NCBI GenBank assembly: GCA_026122915.1
Contig: JAGIXO010000039.1
Coordinates: forward strand, 1-14,346
Reading direction: 5' to 3'
DNA from: Candidatus Electronema nielsenii
Lineage (GTDB): Bacteria > Desulfobacterota > Desulfobulbia > Desulfobulbales > Desulfobulbaceae
Length of the DNA stretch: 14,346 bases
In this document: positions 8,540 through 13,657 of the stretch, piece by piece
Position numbering within the stretch: position 1 is the first letter of the stretch
How the letters are laid out: the number at the start of each line of letters is the position of its first letter
Translations under genes and position numbers: made by a program
The notes under the pieces: generated by a model
Database searches by the model: none
The model's input: only the letters and a program-made list of their open reading frames with translations
What the model was told of the DNA's origin: nothing

Positions 8540-8630
8540 GTTGCCGGGCGTGTGGCCAAGCGGTACGTTATTAGCCGGGCGTGAAAAGTTTACGTTCAGG
8601 CGGCAACGAATAAGGAGATATTCCTTATTC
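8540..8630 (+). promoter_or_regulatory. Structured 5' leader: 7-bp closing stem plus adjacent 9-bp hairpin
   Basis: GTTGCCG (8540-8546) is exactly complementary to CGGCAAC (8601-8607), closing a 54-base loop. Directly next to it, with no gap, GAATAAGGA (8608-8616) pairs perfectly with TCCTTATTC (8622-8630) over a 5-base loop. The two stems could stack coaxially, 17 bases upstream of the ribosome binding site of the first array gene. No T-run follows, so it is not a terminator. It matches no riboswitch class that I recognise. The pairings are visible in the sequence; a regulatory role is inference. Confidence 0.5.
8543..8600 (+). repeat. Imperfect tandem repeat inside the leader
   Basis: GCCGGGCGTG occurs at 8543-8552 and again at 8574-8583. 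TACGTT occurs at 8564-8569 and 8591-8596, at a similar place in each copy. The units are 31 and 27 bases long and together fill the loop of the structured leader. Confidence 0.7.
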
Positions 8631-8660
8631 ACCTATGTTCAACATGTGGAGGAGATAAAA

Positions 8661-8987
8661 ATGAAAGGCTTGACAATGAGATTCGTACTGGGAATGGCAG
8701 CAGCAGCTTTAGTATTTGCTGGTACCGCATCAGCTCAGAAGGCAACTGGCAATTTGAGCATTGATCCTGAAACGTTGCAGACCGTTGACCAAGCTCTGCT
8801 CAAGATGCAGCAGGATATGATCCAAAAAAATTATGCTTCTATGTTGCTGAAGCCGCAGATGATGAGCAAAATGATGGCAGAGCGCACCCCACAGAATTTT
8901 ATGCAGGGAGCCATTCAGCCGGTCATGATGCAGAAAATGCGTGATCAGATTAAACCGCAGCAGATGGGTATCATGTCCACCAGATAA
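8661..8987 (+). CDS. Small exported Met/Gln-rich protein, array member 1
   Basis: A protein of 108 residues with a clear Sec signal (cleavage predicted after TASA, residue 25). The mature 83 residues contain 13 Met, no Cys and no His. It has DPETLQTVDQALLKMQQ (35-51), almost the same as in array member 3, then SKMM, IQPVMM (85-90) and QIKPQQM (96-102). The IQP and QIK..QQM motifs match the two ends of the core domain of the longer members, but the central PW..P..F...MMP part is missing, as if deleted. The frame opens upstream at 8538, but GGAGGAG (8648-8654) and the signal peptide fix the start at ATG 8661. A hairpin terminator follows. I do not recognise the family; an envelope or periplasmic location is the only supported statement. 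Confidence 0.85.
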   Translation: MKGLTMRFVLGMAAAALVFAGTASAQKATGNLSIDPETLQTVDQALLKMQQDMIQKNYASMLLKPQMMSKMMAERTPQNFMQGAIQPVMMQKMRDQIKPQQMGIMSTR

Positions 8988-9038
8988 TAAATATCTGCTG
9001 CGCAGAGCTGCTTTCCTACTACGGTAAGCAGTATATAG

Positions 9039-9072
9039 AAGCTGGGGATGGTATCATCTCCAGCTTTTTTTT
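9039..9072 (+). terminator. Rho-independent terminator after array member 1
   Basis: The stem AAGCTGGGGAT (9039-9049) pairs with ATCTCCAGCTT (9056-9066) with one G-U pair and a 6-base loop, and runs into eight T (9065-9072). Confidence 0.92.
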
Positions 9073-9213
9073 ATCAGCAGGTAGTAGCTTTTTTCCTCAC
9101 CTCATTTTTTCCTTCCTGCATCATTTTCCCCCCATTCTTGCACTGTTTGGTATCTATCCGAATGCGCGTAGCAAGATATTATTCTCCGCCGAGAAAAAAT
9201 CGAACAGCTCGCC

Positions 9214-9243
9214 TTGACACTATCAACAGCTCTGTGCTATCCT
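9214..9243 (+). promoter_or_regulatory. Promoter of array member 2 (extended -10)
   Basis: TTGACA (9214-9219), 18 bases, then TATCCT (9238-9243) preceded by TGC, an extended -10. The segment 9229-9253 matches 9811-9835 before member 3 at 21 of 25 positions, at the same distance from the -35, which supports it as a real element. Confidence 0.72.
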
Positions 9244-9348
9244 ATTCTTATATGGGAAATGCTCCTGATGAGAATAGGTGAAGGGGAGAAGTAGGGAGCT
9301 AATCGCGACAAAAAAATAGCAGCACAGTTAAAAATGGGGGAGACTACA

Positions 9349-9690
9349 ATGAAGACAATAAAGAGAGTTACAACAAGGATTGTTCTTGGAATAGCAGTAT
9401 TCGGTTCTGTAATGACAGCTGGTTCTGCATCTGCCTTCACCGTTGATCAAGAGATCATAAATATGATCAACGGAATTATAGTACAGATGCAGCAACAGAC
9501 AATGGCTGAATTGTATCCACAGGCACCGCTGAAGAATCAGATGCGTGGCAAGATGATGCAAGAATTTTCTTCAAAAACAATTCTGATGAATCAGATTCAG
9601 CCGGTAATGATGGAAGCGAACCTGAAGGCGACCAAAAACGCACTGATGGAACGGATGGTTAGTAGGCCGATTCCTCTACCAGGATCATGA
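9349..9690 (+). CDS. Small exported Met/Gln-rich protein, array member 2
   Basis: A protein of 113 residues. A Sec signal with predicted cleavage after GSASA (residue 29) is followed by a short mature chain with no Cys or His and many Met and Gln. Motifs shared with its neighbours are VQMQQQTM (45-52), PLKNQMRGKMM (60-70; PLKNELPGKMM in member 3) and IQPVMM (83-88; also in member 1). Downstream of IQPVMM the sequence diverges, and the PW..P core of members 3-5 is absent. An in-frame ATG at 9334 exists, but GGGGGAG (9336-9342) lies between it and ATG 9349, so 9349 is chosen. It has its own promoter and terminator. No known family is recognised. Confidence 0.84.
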   Translation: MKTIKRVTTRIVLGIAVFGSVMTAGSASAFTVDQEIINMINGIIVQMQQQTMAELYPQAPLKNQMRGKMMQEFSSKTILMNQIQPVMMEANLKATKNALMERMVSRPIPLPGS

Positions 9691-9725
9691 TCTGCCGATA
9701 AAAGGCAGTTGTGTTCAATATATAA

Positions 9726-9764
9726 AATGCCGGAGAACGCCCTGAGCTTCTCCGGCATTTTTTT
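9726..9764 (+). terminator. Rho-independent terminator after array member 2
   Basis: A perfect 12-bp stem, AATGCCGGAGAA (9726-9737) with TTCTCCGGCATT (9748-9759), encloses a 10-base loop and runs into seven T (9758-9764). Confidence 0.95.
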
Positions 9765-9795
9765 GTGGCATTGTTTCGCAACTCATTCTGAGGGC

Positions 9796-9825
9796 TTGAC
9801 TTCTCAGTCTGCTCTGTGCTACCGT
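9796..9825 (+). promoter_or_regulatory. Promoter of array member 3 (copy of the member 2 promoter)
   Basis: TTGACT (9796-9801), 18 bases, then TACCGT (9820-9825) preceded by TGC. The -10 is weak alone, but the surrounding 9811-9835 is nearly the same as the member 2 promoter, including GCTCTGTGCTA and the distance of 15 bases from TTGAC. Confidence 0.62.
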
Positions 9826-9867
9826 ACTCTTACATCTTATGAACATAATAATAAAAAAGGGGACAAA

Positions 9868-10332
9868 ATGAATATACTGAATATAATTCGCACCAGCCTA
9901 ATTTTGGGAGCTACAGCAGCAGGCTTGATCCTGACAGCAGCTCCGGCCAGTGCGCTTGAATTTGACCCGAAAACGCTGCAAACCGTTGACGAGATGATAC
10001 GAAAAATGCAGCAAGAGACGATGCAGCAGCAATATGCAGCTATGCCGCTCAAAAATGAGTTGCCGGGAAAAATGATGAATAATATGTATCAGTATGCCTC
10101 AACCGCTTACCGACAGAATATTCAGCCGCAGATGGTGCAAGTGATAATCGGCAATATGCGGCCTTGGGAGTTTCCTGGAAAATTCAAACAGGCGATGATG
10201 CCGAGCATAGTTCCGCAGGTCAGTAATCAGATCAAGCAGATACAACTCCAGCAGATGCAGGAGGGAATCAACGATCCTTCATTTCCGAACGTACCCGGCA
10301 TGTTGCAGAAAACAGAAGAGCAGGTTAAATAG
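9868..10332 (+). CDS. Exported Met/Gln-rich protein with IQP-PW core, array member 3
   Basis: A protein of 154 residues. A Sec signal is predicted to end at PASA (residue 29), and the mature chain has no Cys or His. It links the short and long members of the array. Its first half (FDPKTLQTVDEMIRKMQQE, 32-50, and PLKNELPGKMM, 60-70) matches members 1 and 2. Its second half (81-144) is the core shared with members 4 and 5: YRQNIQPQMVQ, then PWEFPGKF, AMMPSIVPQVSNQIK, QQMQEGI and FPNVPG. The frame runs upstream to 9709 through the previous terminator, but AAAAGGGG (9855-9862) and the signal peptide place the start at ATG 9868. Mostly helical segments are suggested by the composition. I do not recognise the domain. 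Confidence 0.86.
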   Translation: MNILNIIRTSLILGATAAGLILTAAPASALEFDPKTLQTVDEMIRKMQQETMQQQYAAMPLKNELPGKMMNNMYQYASTAYRQNIQPQMVQVIIGNMRPWEFPGKFKQAMMPSIVPQVSNQIKQIQLQQMQEGINDPSFPNVPGMLQKTEEQVK

Positions 10333-10361
10333 CCTTCTCTGATTTTGAAGTCGAAAAGTTG

Positions 10362-10390
10362 AAAGCCGTGCCACATGGTGCGGCTTTTTT
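10362..10390 (+). terminator. Rho-independent terminator after array member 3
   Basis: The stem AAAGCCGTGCC (10362-10372) pairs with GGTGCGGCTTT (10377-10387), including two G-U pairs, around the loop ACAT, and ends in six T (10385-10390). Confidence 0.9.
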
Positions 10391-10522
10391 ATTTTCAGCA
10401 CGAGCTACTCGATGCACTTGCAACGTTTCTTTTATTGTGAATAAAAACAACAAGAAGGTGCAAAGGTTAGGTGTCACTCGCTGTGAAAAGTAAAAAAAAT
10501 TATACATAGTCTTGTAAAAGAC

Positions 10523-10551
10523 TTGCAAAACAATGCACAAAACGCTATGTT
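10523..10551 (+). promoter_or_regulatory. Promoter of array member 4
   Basis: TTGCAA (10523-10528), 17 bases, then TATGTT (10546-10551). Both boxes match the sigma70 consensus at 4 of 6 positions with ideal spacing. The leader would be about 105 bases. Confidence 0.55.
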
Positions 10552-10616
10552 TGTCAAACAGGAGCAATTCTGTGCTGATGCAAGAAAAAATGGAGCTGAC
10601 ATGTTTTGAGAGGTAT

Positions 10617-10642
10617 CCGTTCGCGTGGTGCGGACGGTTTTT
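10617..10642 (+). promoter_or_regulatory. Terminator-like hairpin in the leader of array member 4
   Basis: CCGTTCGC (10617-10624) pairs with GCGGACGG (10630-10637), 8 bp with one G-U pair and a 5-base loop, followed directly by TTTTT (10638-10642). It lies between the promoter and the ribosome binding site at 10651-10660. This is the layout of an attenuator, but I found no clear alternative antiterminator pairing. Confidence 0.5.
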
Positions 10643-10664
10643 CAAACAAGAGGAGGAGGAAAAA

Positions 10665-11423
10665 GTGAAAAAAGTAGCAATCAGATTTACAGCTGGAATT
10701 GGACTCGCTCTCGCCGTAACCGCTGGTTCGGCTTGGGCGCAGAGGGACAACAACCCCATGTCCGGCATGGCCAACAGCATCGCCGCTGGCATGGCCAGCA
10801 GCATGATTTCTGGTGTCAACCAGCAGGTCAGCGGCAATGTCAAAATGGACACGCTGTTCTCACCTGAGGCAGATCAGGTTGCTCAGTCTGGACCGGCATC
10901 AGTTTTGGACATCCGCCAGATGATTGAGCAGGCTGTGCAGAATATGCCACAGCAGCAGCGTGACTCGCTGGCCCAGCAAATGACTACGCAGAACCTGAGC
11001 CTGCTTCAGCAGGGTTCAGCCGCAGCCAGCCAGATCAGAACGAAAGTGCGGGACACTATCATGACTGACCGCTACAAAAACATTTCTGCAATGGCCCCAA
11101 ATCTGTACAGAAGCAATATTCAGCCGCAGATGGTACAGACCATCATCAGCAACATCAAACCTTGGGAGCTGCCTAATCGCTTCAAGAGCAAGATGATGCC
11201 GATGATCGTTGGTCAGGTGAGCAACCAGATTAAAACGCCGCAGATCAATTTCATGCAGGAGAACATCAATAGTGCTGAGTTCCCCAATGTGCCTGGTTTG
11301 CCGAGTGGTATGGCTGGTTCTGTACCCAACCAAATCAAAGAGCAGCAGATGCAGCAAATGCAGCAAGGCGTGATGGATCCGAATTTCATCAATTCTCAGG
11401 ACTTGATGAACGGCGGAATGTAA
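10665..11423 (+). CDS. Exported Met/Gln-rich protein with IQP-PW core, array member 4
   Basis: A protein of 252 residues starting at GTG 10665, chosen because AGGAGGAGGA lies just upstream and the product then begins with a clean Sec signal (cleavage predicted after SAWA, residue 25). An ATG at 10533 in the same frame would bury the signal. The mature part has no Cys or His. A Ser/Gly/Met-rich segment comes first, then LDIRQMIEQAVQ and PQQQ (81-98), TQNLSLLQQ (108-116), QIRTKVRDTIM (123-133), and the core at 148-211 (YRSNIQPQMVQ, PWELPNRF, MMPMIVGQVSNQIK, FMQENI, FPNVPG). Part of the core is repeated inside the same protein: VSNQIK...MQ...F.N at 185-208 and VPNQIK...MQ...F.N at 220-243. Closest relative in the array: member 5. 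Function unknown. Confidence 0.85.
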   Translation: MKKVAIRFTAGIGLALAVTAGSAWAQRDNNPMSGMANSIAAGMASSMISGVNQQVSGNVKMDTLFSPEADQVAQSGPASVLDIRQMIEQAVQNMPQQQRDSLAQQMTTQNLSLLQQGSAAASQIRTKVRDTIMTDRYKNISAMAPNLYRSNIQPQMVQTIISNIKPWELPNRFKSKMMPMIVGQVSNQIKTPQINFMQENINSAEFPNVPGLPSGMAGSVPNQIKEQQMQQMQQGVMDPNFINSQDLMNGGM

Positions 11424-11451
11424 GCTGAAACGTAGTTTTTGTTTAAGCTTG

Positions 11452-11484
11452 AAGCCGGAGACGCGAGGAGTGTCTTCGGCTTTT
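11452..11484 (+). terminator. Rho-independent terminator after array member 4
   Basis: AAGCCGGAGACGC (11452-11464) pairs with GTGTCTTCGGCTT (11470-11482) with two G-U pairs around the loop GAGGA, ending TTTT (11481-11484). The sequence closely resembles the hairpin after member 5. Confidence 0.88.
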
Positions 11485-11512
11485 ATTTTGATAGCGGAGC
11501 AGTTGAAAAAAT

Positions 11513-11541
11513 TTTACAAACTTGGCAAAAATTGCTATTTT
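11513..11541 (+). promoter_or_regulatory. Promoter of array member 5 (extended -10)
   Basis: TTTACA (11513-11518), 17 bases, then TATTTT (11536-11541) preceded by TGC. The TGC-TAT context is the same as in the promoters of members 2 and 3. Confidence 0.62.
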
Positions 11542-11607
11542 AAAGAGTAGTCGTATTTTATGGGAAGAGGAGCTGGTGCAATTATGGAAAAACGAGGAGA
11601 GAAAGGC

Positions 11608-12570
11608 ATGAAGAAGACAATCAAGGTTGCGTTGGGTCTGTCCGTTATCTGTTTGGTAGCAGCAGGTTCAGCTTGGGCTGGCGGCAGTAATCCGGGCGAT
11701 ATGGGTATGGGCAATGTGGGCGTAAACCCCATGATGGGCGGCATGAACCCGATGAGCAGTGGCTTCAACATGCCCGTTAATCCCAGTTCGTTGGCTGGCA
11801 CCTATGCAGGAGCGGGCGTTCAGTCAGGTTATAACAGCGGAATGCCGGGCGGCATTGGGATGGGTGGAACCATGCCGGGCAACAGTGGAATGCAGCAGCA
11901 GTGGGGGATGCCTATGCTCGACCTGCGGCAAGTGGTTATGCAGGGCATCCAGACGCTACCGCAGCAGCAGCAGTACAACGGGGCAATCGGCATGGCTAAT
12001 CAGAATTTGTCTCTGCTGAATCAGAGCATGGGGAATGGCATGTCTCCGGTCAATCAGATTCGGTACAGCGTGCGGGATCAAATCATGACCAATCGCGTCA
12101 ACGATATCTCCCGGATGGGCCAAGCCACTTTTAGGCCGATGATTCAGCCCGGTGCCGTACAGAGCATGATCAGCCAAATTCAGCCGTGGAATTTCCCCTA
12201 CCGCTTCCAAAGTGCCATGATGCCTGCCATGATTCCTATGGTTAGTTCGCCAATCAAGCAGCAGCAGATGGCTTTCATGCAGAACGGCATCATGAGTCAA
12301 GGTTTTCCCAATGTTCAGCTGCCGATGCCTGCTTTTGGGCCTCAAGGCATGTACAATAACATGATGCCAAATAATCAAGGGATGATGAATGGCGGCATGA
12401 TGCAGCAGGGCGGAATGATGAATAACGGTGGATATTACCCATCAATGAATGGTGGCATGATGCCGGGTAACCAAGGCATGTATAACAATGGAATGCCTGG
12501 TGGAATGGGAATGGGTGGTATGATGGGTGGCAGCATGATGCCGGGCGGTCAAGGTATGTACGGCTACTGA
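11608..12570 (+). CDS. Exported Met/Gly-rich protein with IQP-PW core and low-complexity tail, array member 5
   Basis: A protein of 320 residues. The Sec signal ends at SAWA (residue 24), and the only Cys lies in this signal; the mature chain has no Cys or His. A Gly/Met/Asn/Pro-rich region (25-100) precedes LDLRQVVMQGIQ (104-115), NQNLSLLNQ (131-139), QIRYSVRDQIM (150-160) and the core (175-236: FRPMIQPGAVQ, PWNFPYRF, AMMPAMIPMVSSPIK, FMQNGI, FPNV). The last 78 residues (243-320) contain 21 Met and little but Gly, Asn, Gln, Pro and Tyr, with QGMYNN twice and QGMYG at the end. Earlier in-frame ATGs at 11560 and 11584 exist. ATG 11608 is preferred for GAGGAG (11594-11599) 8 bases upstream and the compact signal. 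Such a tail suggests a self-associating or extensible envelope protein, which is inference. Confidence 0.86.
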   Translation: MKKTIKVALGLSVICLVAAGSAWAGGSNPGDMGMGNVGVNPMMGGMNPMSSGFNMPVNPSSLAGTYAGAGVQSGYNSGMPGGIGMGGTMPGNSGMQQQWGMPMLDLRQVVMQGIQTLPQQQQYNGAIGMANQNLSLLNQSMGNGMSPVNQIRYSVRDQIMTNRVNDISRMGQATFRPMIQPGAVQSMISQIQPWNFPYRFQSAMMPAMIPMVSSPIKQQQMAFMQNGIMSQGFPNVQLPMPAFGPQGMYNNMMPNNQGMMNGGMMQQGGMMNNGGYYPSMNGGMMPGNQGMYNNGMPGGMGMGGMMGGSMMPGGQGMYGY

Positions 12571-12600
12571 TCAATAGAGAGCAAATTGATCGACTCCACC

Positions 12601-12639
12601 AAGCCGGGGATGCGAGAGCGTCTCCGGCTTCGTTGTTTT
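12601..12639 (+). terminator. Terminator hairpin after array member 5
   Basis: AAGCCGGGGATGC (12601-12613) pairs with GCGTCTCCGGCTT (12618-12630) over 13 bp with two G-U pairs and a GAGA (GNRA) tetraloop. The following CGTTGTTTT is a poor T-run, so termination may be partial, but the stem resembles that after member 4. Confidence 0.75.
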
Positions 12640-12650
12640 CAGCTTCCCTC

Positions 12651-12679
12651 TTGACGCGCCTGCTGCACCCGGCTACATT
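12651..12679 (+). promoter_or_regulatory. Promoter of cbiK
   Basis: TTGACG (12651-12656), 17 bases, then TACATT (12674-12679): 5/6 and 4/6 matches to the sigma70 boxes at ideal spacing, just after the array's last terminator. The leader would be about 65 bases, too short for a cobalamin riboswitch, and none is seen. Confidence 0.65.
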
Positions 12680-12749
12680 GGCCTTTTTTGCATGAAAAAT
12701 ATGTTCAGCCACAGCGGTTATGCCGCTGAAAAAGAGGGAGAAAAGAAAG

Positions 12750-13655
12750 GTGGAGCATAAAAACGCCATTGTTTTGGCTATGTTTGGCACCACCATTGAG
12801 TCTGCTCTCAAAGGCTTGCTCAATATCCACGACAAAATGAAGGCGCGTTACCGAGAAACGCCAGTGCGGATAGCTTTTACCTCCAACATAATCCGCAAAA
12901 AATGGCAAAAGCGGGCTGCTGATCCAGAGTACATCAAAGCGTATCCTGAAATTCCGATGGAAGTGCTGCACGTCAAAACAGTTTTAGCAACAATTGCCGA
13001 TTTGCAGGATCAGGGCTATGACACTATCGTCCTTCAGCCGACCTACATTGCTATGGGCGAGGAATTTTTTGATCTTAGCACCTACGTTGATGGCTTACTA
13101 CGGATGGGTACAATCAAAAAAGAAAAATATAAACCTTTTTACAAAGTAGTGTTGGGTCGTCCTGCGCTTGGCAGCTACAGTACCGCCCATTCTTATGCCG
13201 AGGACATCATGGCGGCGGCTAAGGCTTTGGCCGCTGATACCGAGCTGGCTAAAGCGGAAAAAGCCGCGTTGGTTTATATGGGTCATGGCAATCAACATTT
13301 CCCCTCCGCAGGTTTTTATTTGGAACTTGCCCACCAGATGCGCCAACTGTATCCAGATGTGCTGACGTTGATCGGCAACATTGAGGGTTTTCCTCATCTT
13401 ACCGATGTAATGGACGAGCTGAAGCGTTTTGAAGTAAAAAAAGTGCTGCTCAAACCTTGCATGATCGTAGCCGGGGGACACGCAGTGAATGACATGGTTG
13501 GACCAAAGGATACATCGTGGAAGAGCATTTTGGAGAACAACAGCTTTGCGGTAGTGGTTGTCGAAAGCGGGCTGGGCGAGATTGATGCCTTTGCCGAGTT
13601 ATTTGTTCGCAATGCGGGCGAAGCTGCCGCTAATGCGGGCATCTTTTTGAAATAA
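12750..13655 (+). CDS. cbiK: Sirohydrochlorin cobaltochelatase (class II, CbiK)
   Basis: Inserts Co2+ into sirohydrochlorin without ATP, an early step of anaerobic cobalamin synthesis; some family members also accept Fe2+. The N-terminus NAIVLAMFGTT is the family signature. The metal-site residues are visible as H179 (YMGHGNQH), E212 (GNIEGFPH) and H244 (VAGGHAVND), with the family-like spacing of about 30 between each. There is no signal peptide, so the cytoplasmic type is expected rather than the periplasmic CbiK variant known in Desulfovibrio. GTG 12750 is chosen because GAGGGAG (12734-12740) lies 9 bases upstream. An in-frame ATG at 12720 would add ten mostly basic residues and has no binding site, but cannot be excluded. 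A permease gene follows after 2 bases, so the two are one transcription unit. Confidence 0.94.
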   Translation: MEHKNAIVLAMFGTTIESALKGLLNIHDKMKARYRETPVRIAFTSNIIRKKWQKRAADPEYIKAYPEIPMEVLHVKTVLATIADLQDQGYDTIVLQPTYIAMGEEFFDLSTYVDGLLRMGTIKKEKYKPFYKVVLGRPALGSYSTAHSYAEDIMAAAKALAADTELAKAEKAALVYMGHGNQHFPSAGFYLELAHQMRQLYPDVLTLIGNIEGFPHLTDVMDELKRFEVKKVLLKPCMIVAGGHAVNDMVGPKDTSWKSILENNSFAVVVVESGLGEIDAFAELFVRNAGEAAANAGIFLK

Positions 13656-13657
13656 CA

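Larger units (their letters stand above)
8332..8660 (+). other. Intergenic region before the small-protein array
   Basis: These 329 bases separate the beta-helix gene from the first small exported-protein gene. They hold the second copy of the AAGGGAGGTG repeat, a possible 35-codon frame from GTG 8353 to TGA 8458-8460 (not called as a gene), a weak promoter, a structured leader at 8540-8630 and the GGAGGAG binding site at 8648-8654. No convincing terminator for the beta-helix gene was found. Confidence 0.6.
8988..9348 (+). other. Intergenic region between array members 1 and 2
   Basis: This stretch of 361 bases contains the terminator of member 1 (9039-9072), a pyrimidine-rich stretch of about 140 bases in which I see nothing, the promoter of member 2 (from 9214) and its ribosome binding site GGGGGAG (9336-9342). 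A 77-codon frame starting at 9048 lies across the terminator and is not taken as a gene. Confidence 0.6.
10333..10664 (+). other. Intergenic region between array members 3 and 4
   Basis: These 332 bases hold the terminator of member 3 (10362-10390), about 130 AT-rich bases in which I see no gene, a promoter (10523-10551), a leader hairpin with a T-run (10617-10642) and the ribosome binding site AGGAGGAGGA (10651-10660). Confidence 0.6.

Noticed and set aside
8550..8565. GTGTGGCCAAGCGGTA resembles the 5' part of tRNA-Gln, inside a region closed by a 7-bp stem
   Set aside because: No D-stem partner, anticodon stem or T-arm (TTCRA) can be formed, and the stem is in the wrong register, so it is neither a tRNA nor a clear tRNA fragment.
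9048..9281. 77-codon + frame between array members 1 and 2
   Set aside because: It starts inside a terminator hairpin and runs through the promoter of member 2.
12340..12570. Repeated ATG/GGC-rich DNA considered as a repeat array or CRISPR-like element
   Set aside because: The repetition follows the codons of the Met/Gly-rich protein tail; there are no equal-length repeats with unique spacers.
12631..12749. Cobalamin riboswitch before cbiK
   Set aside because: The leader after the promoter is only about 65 bases and has no B12-box-like sequence.
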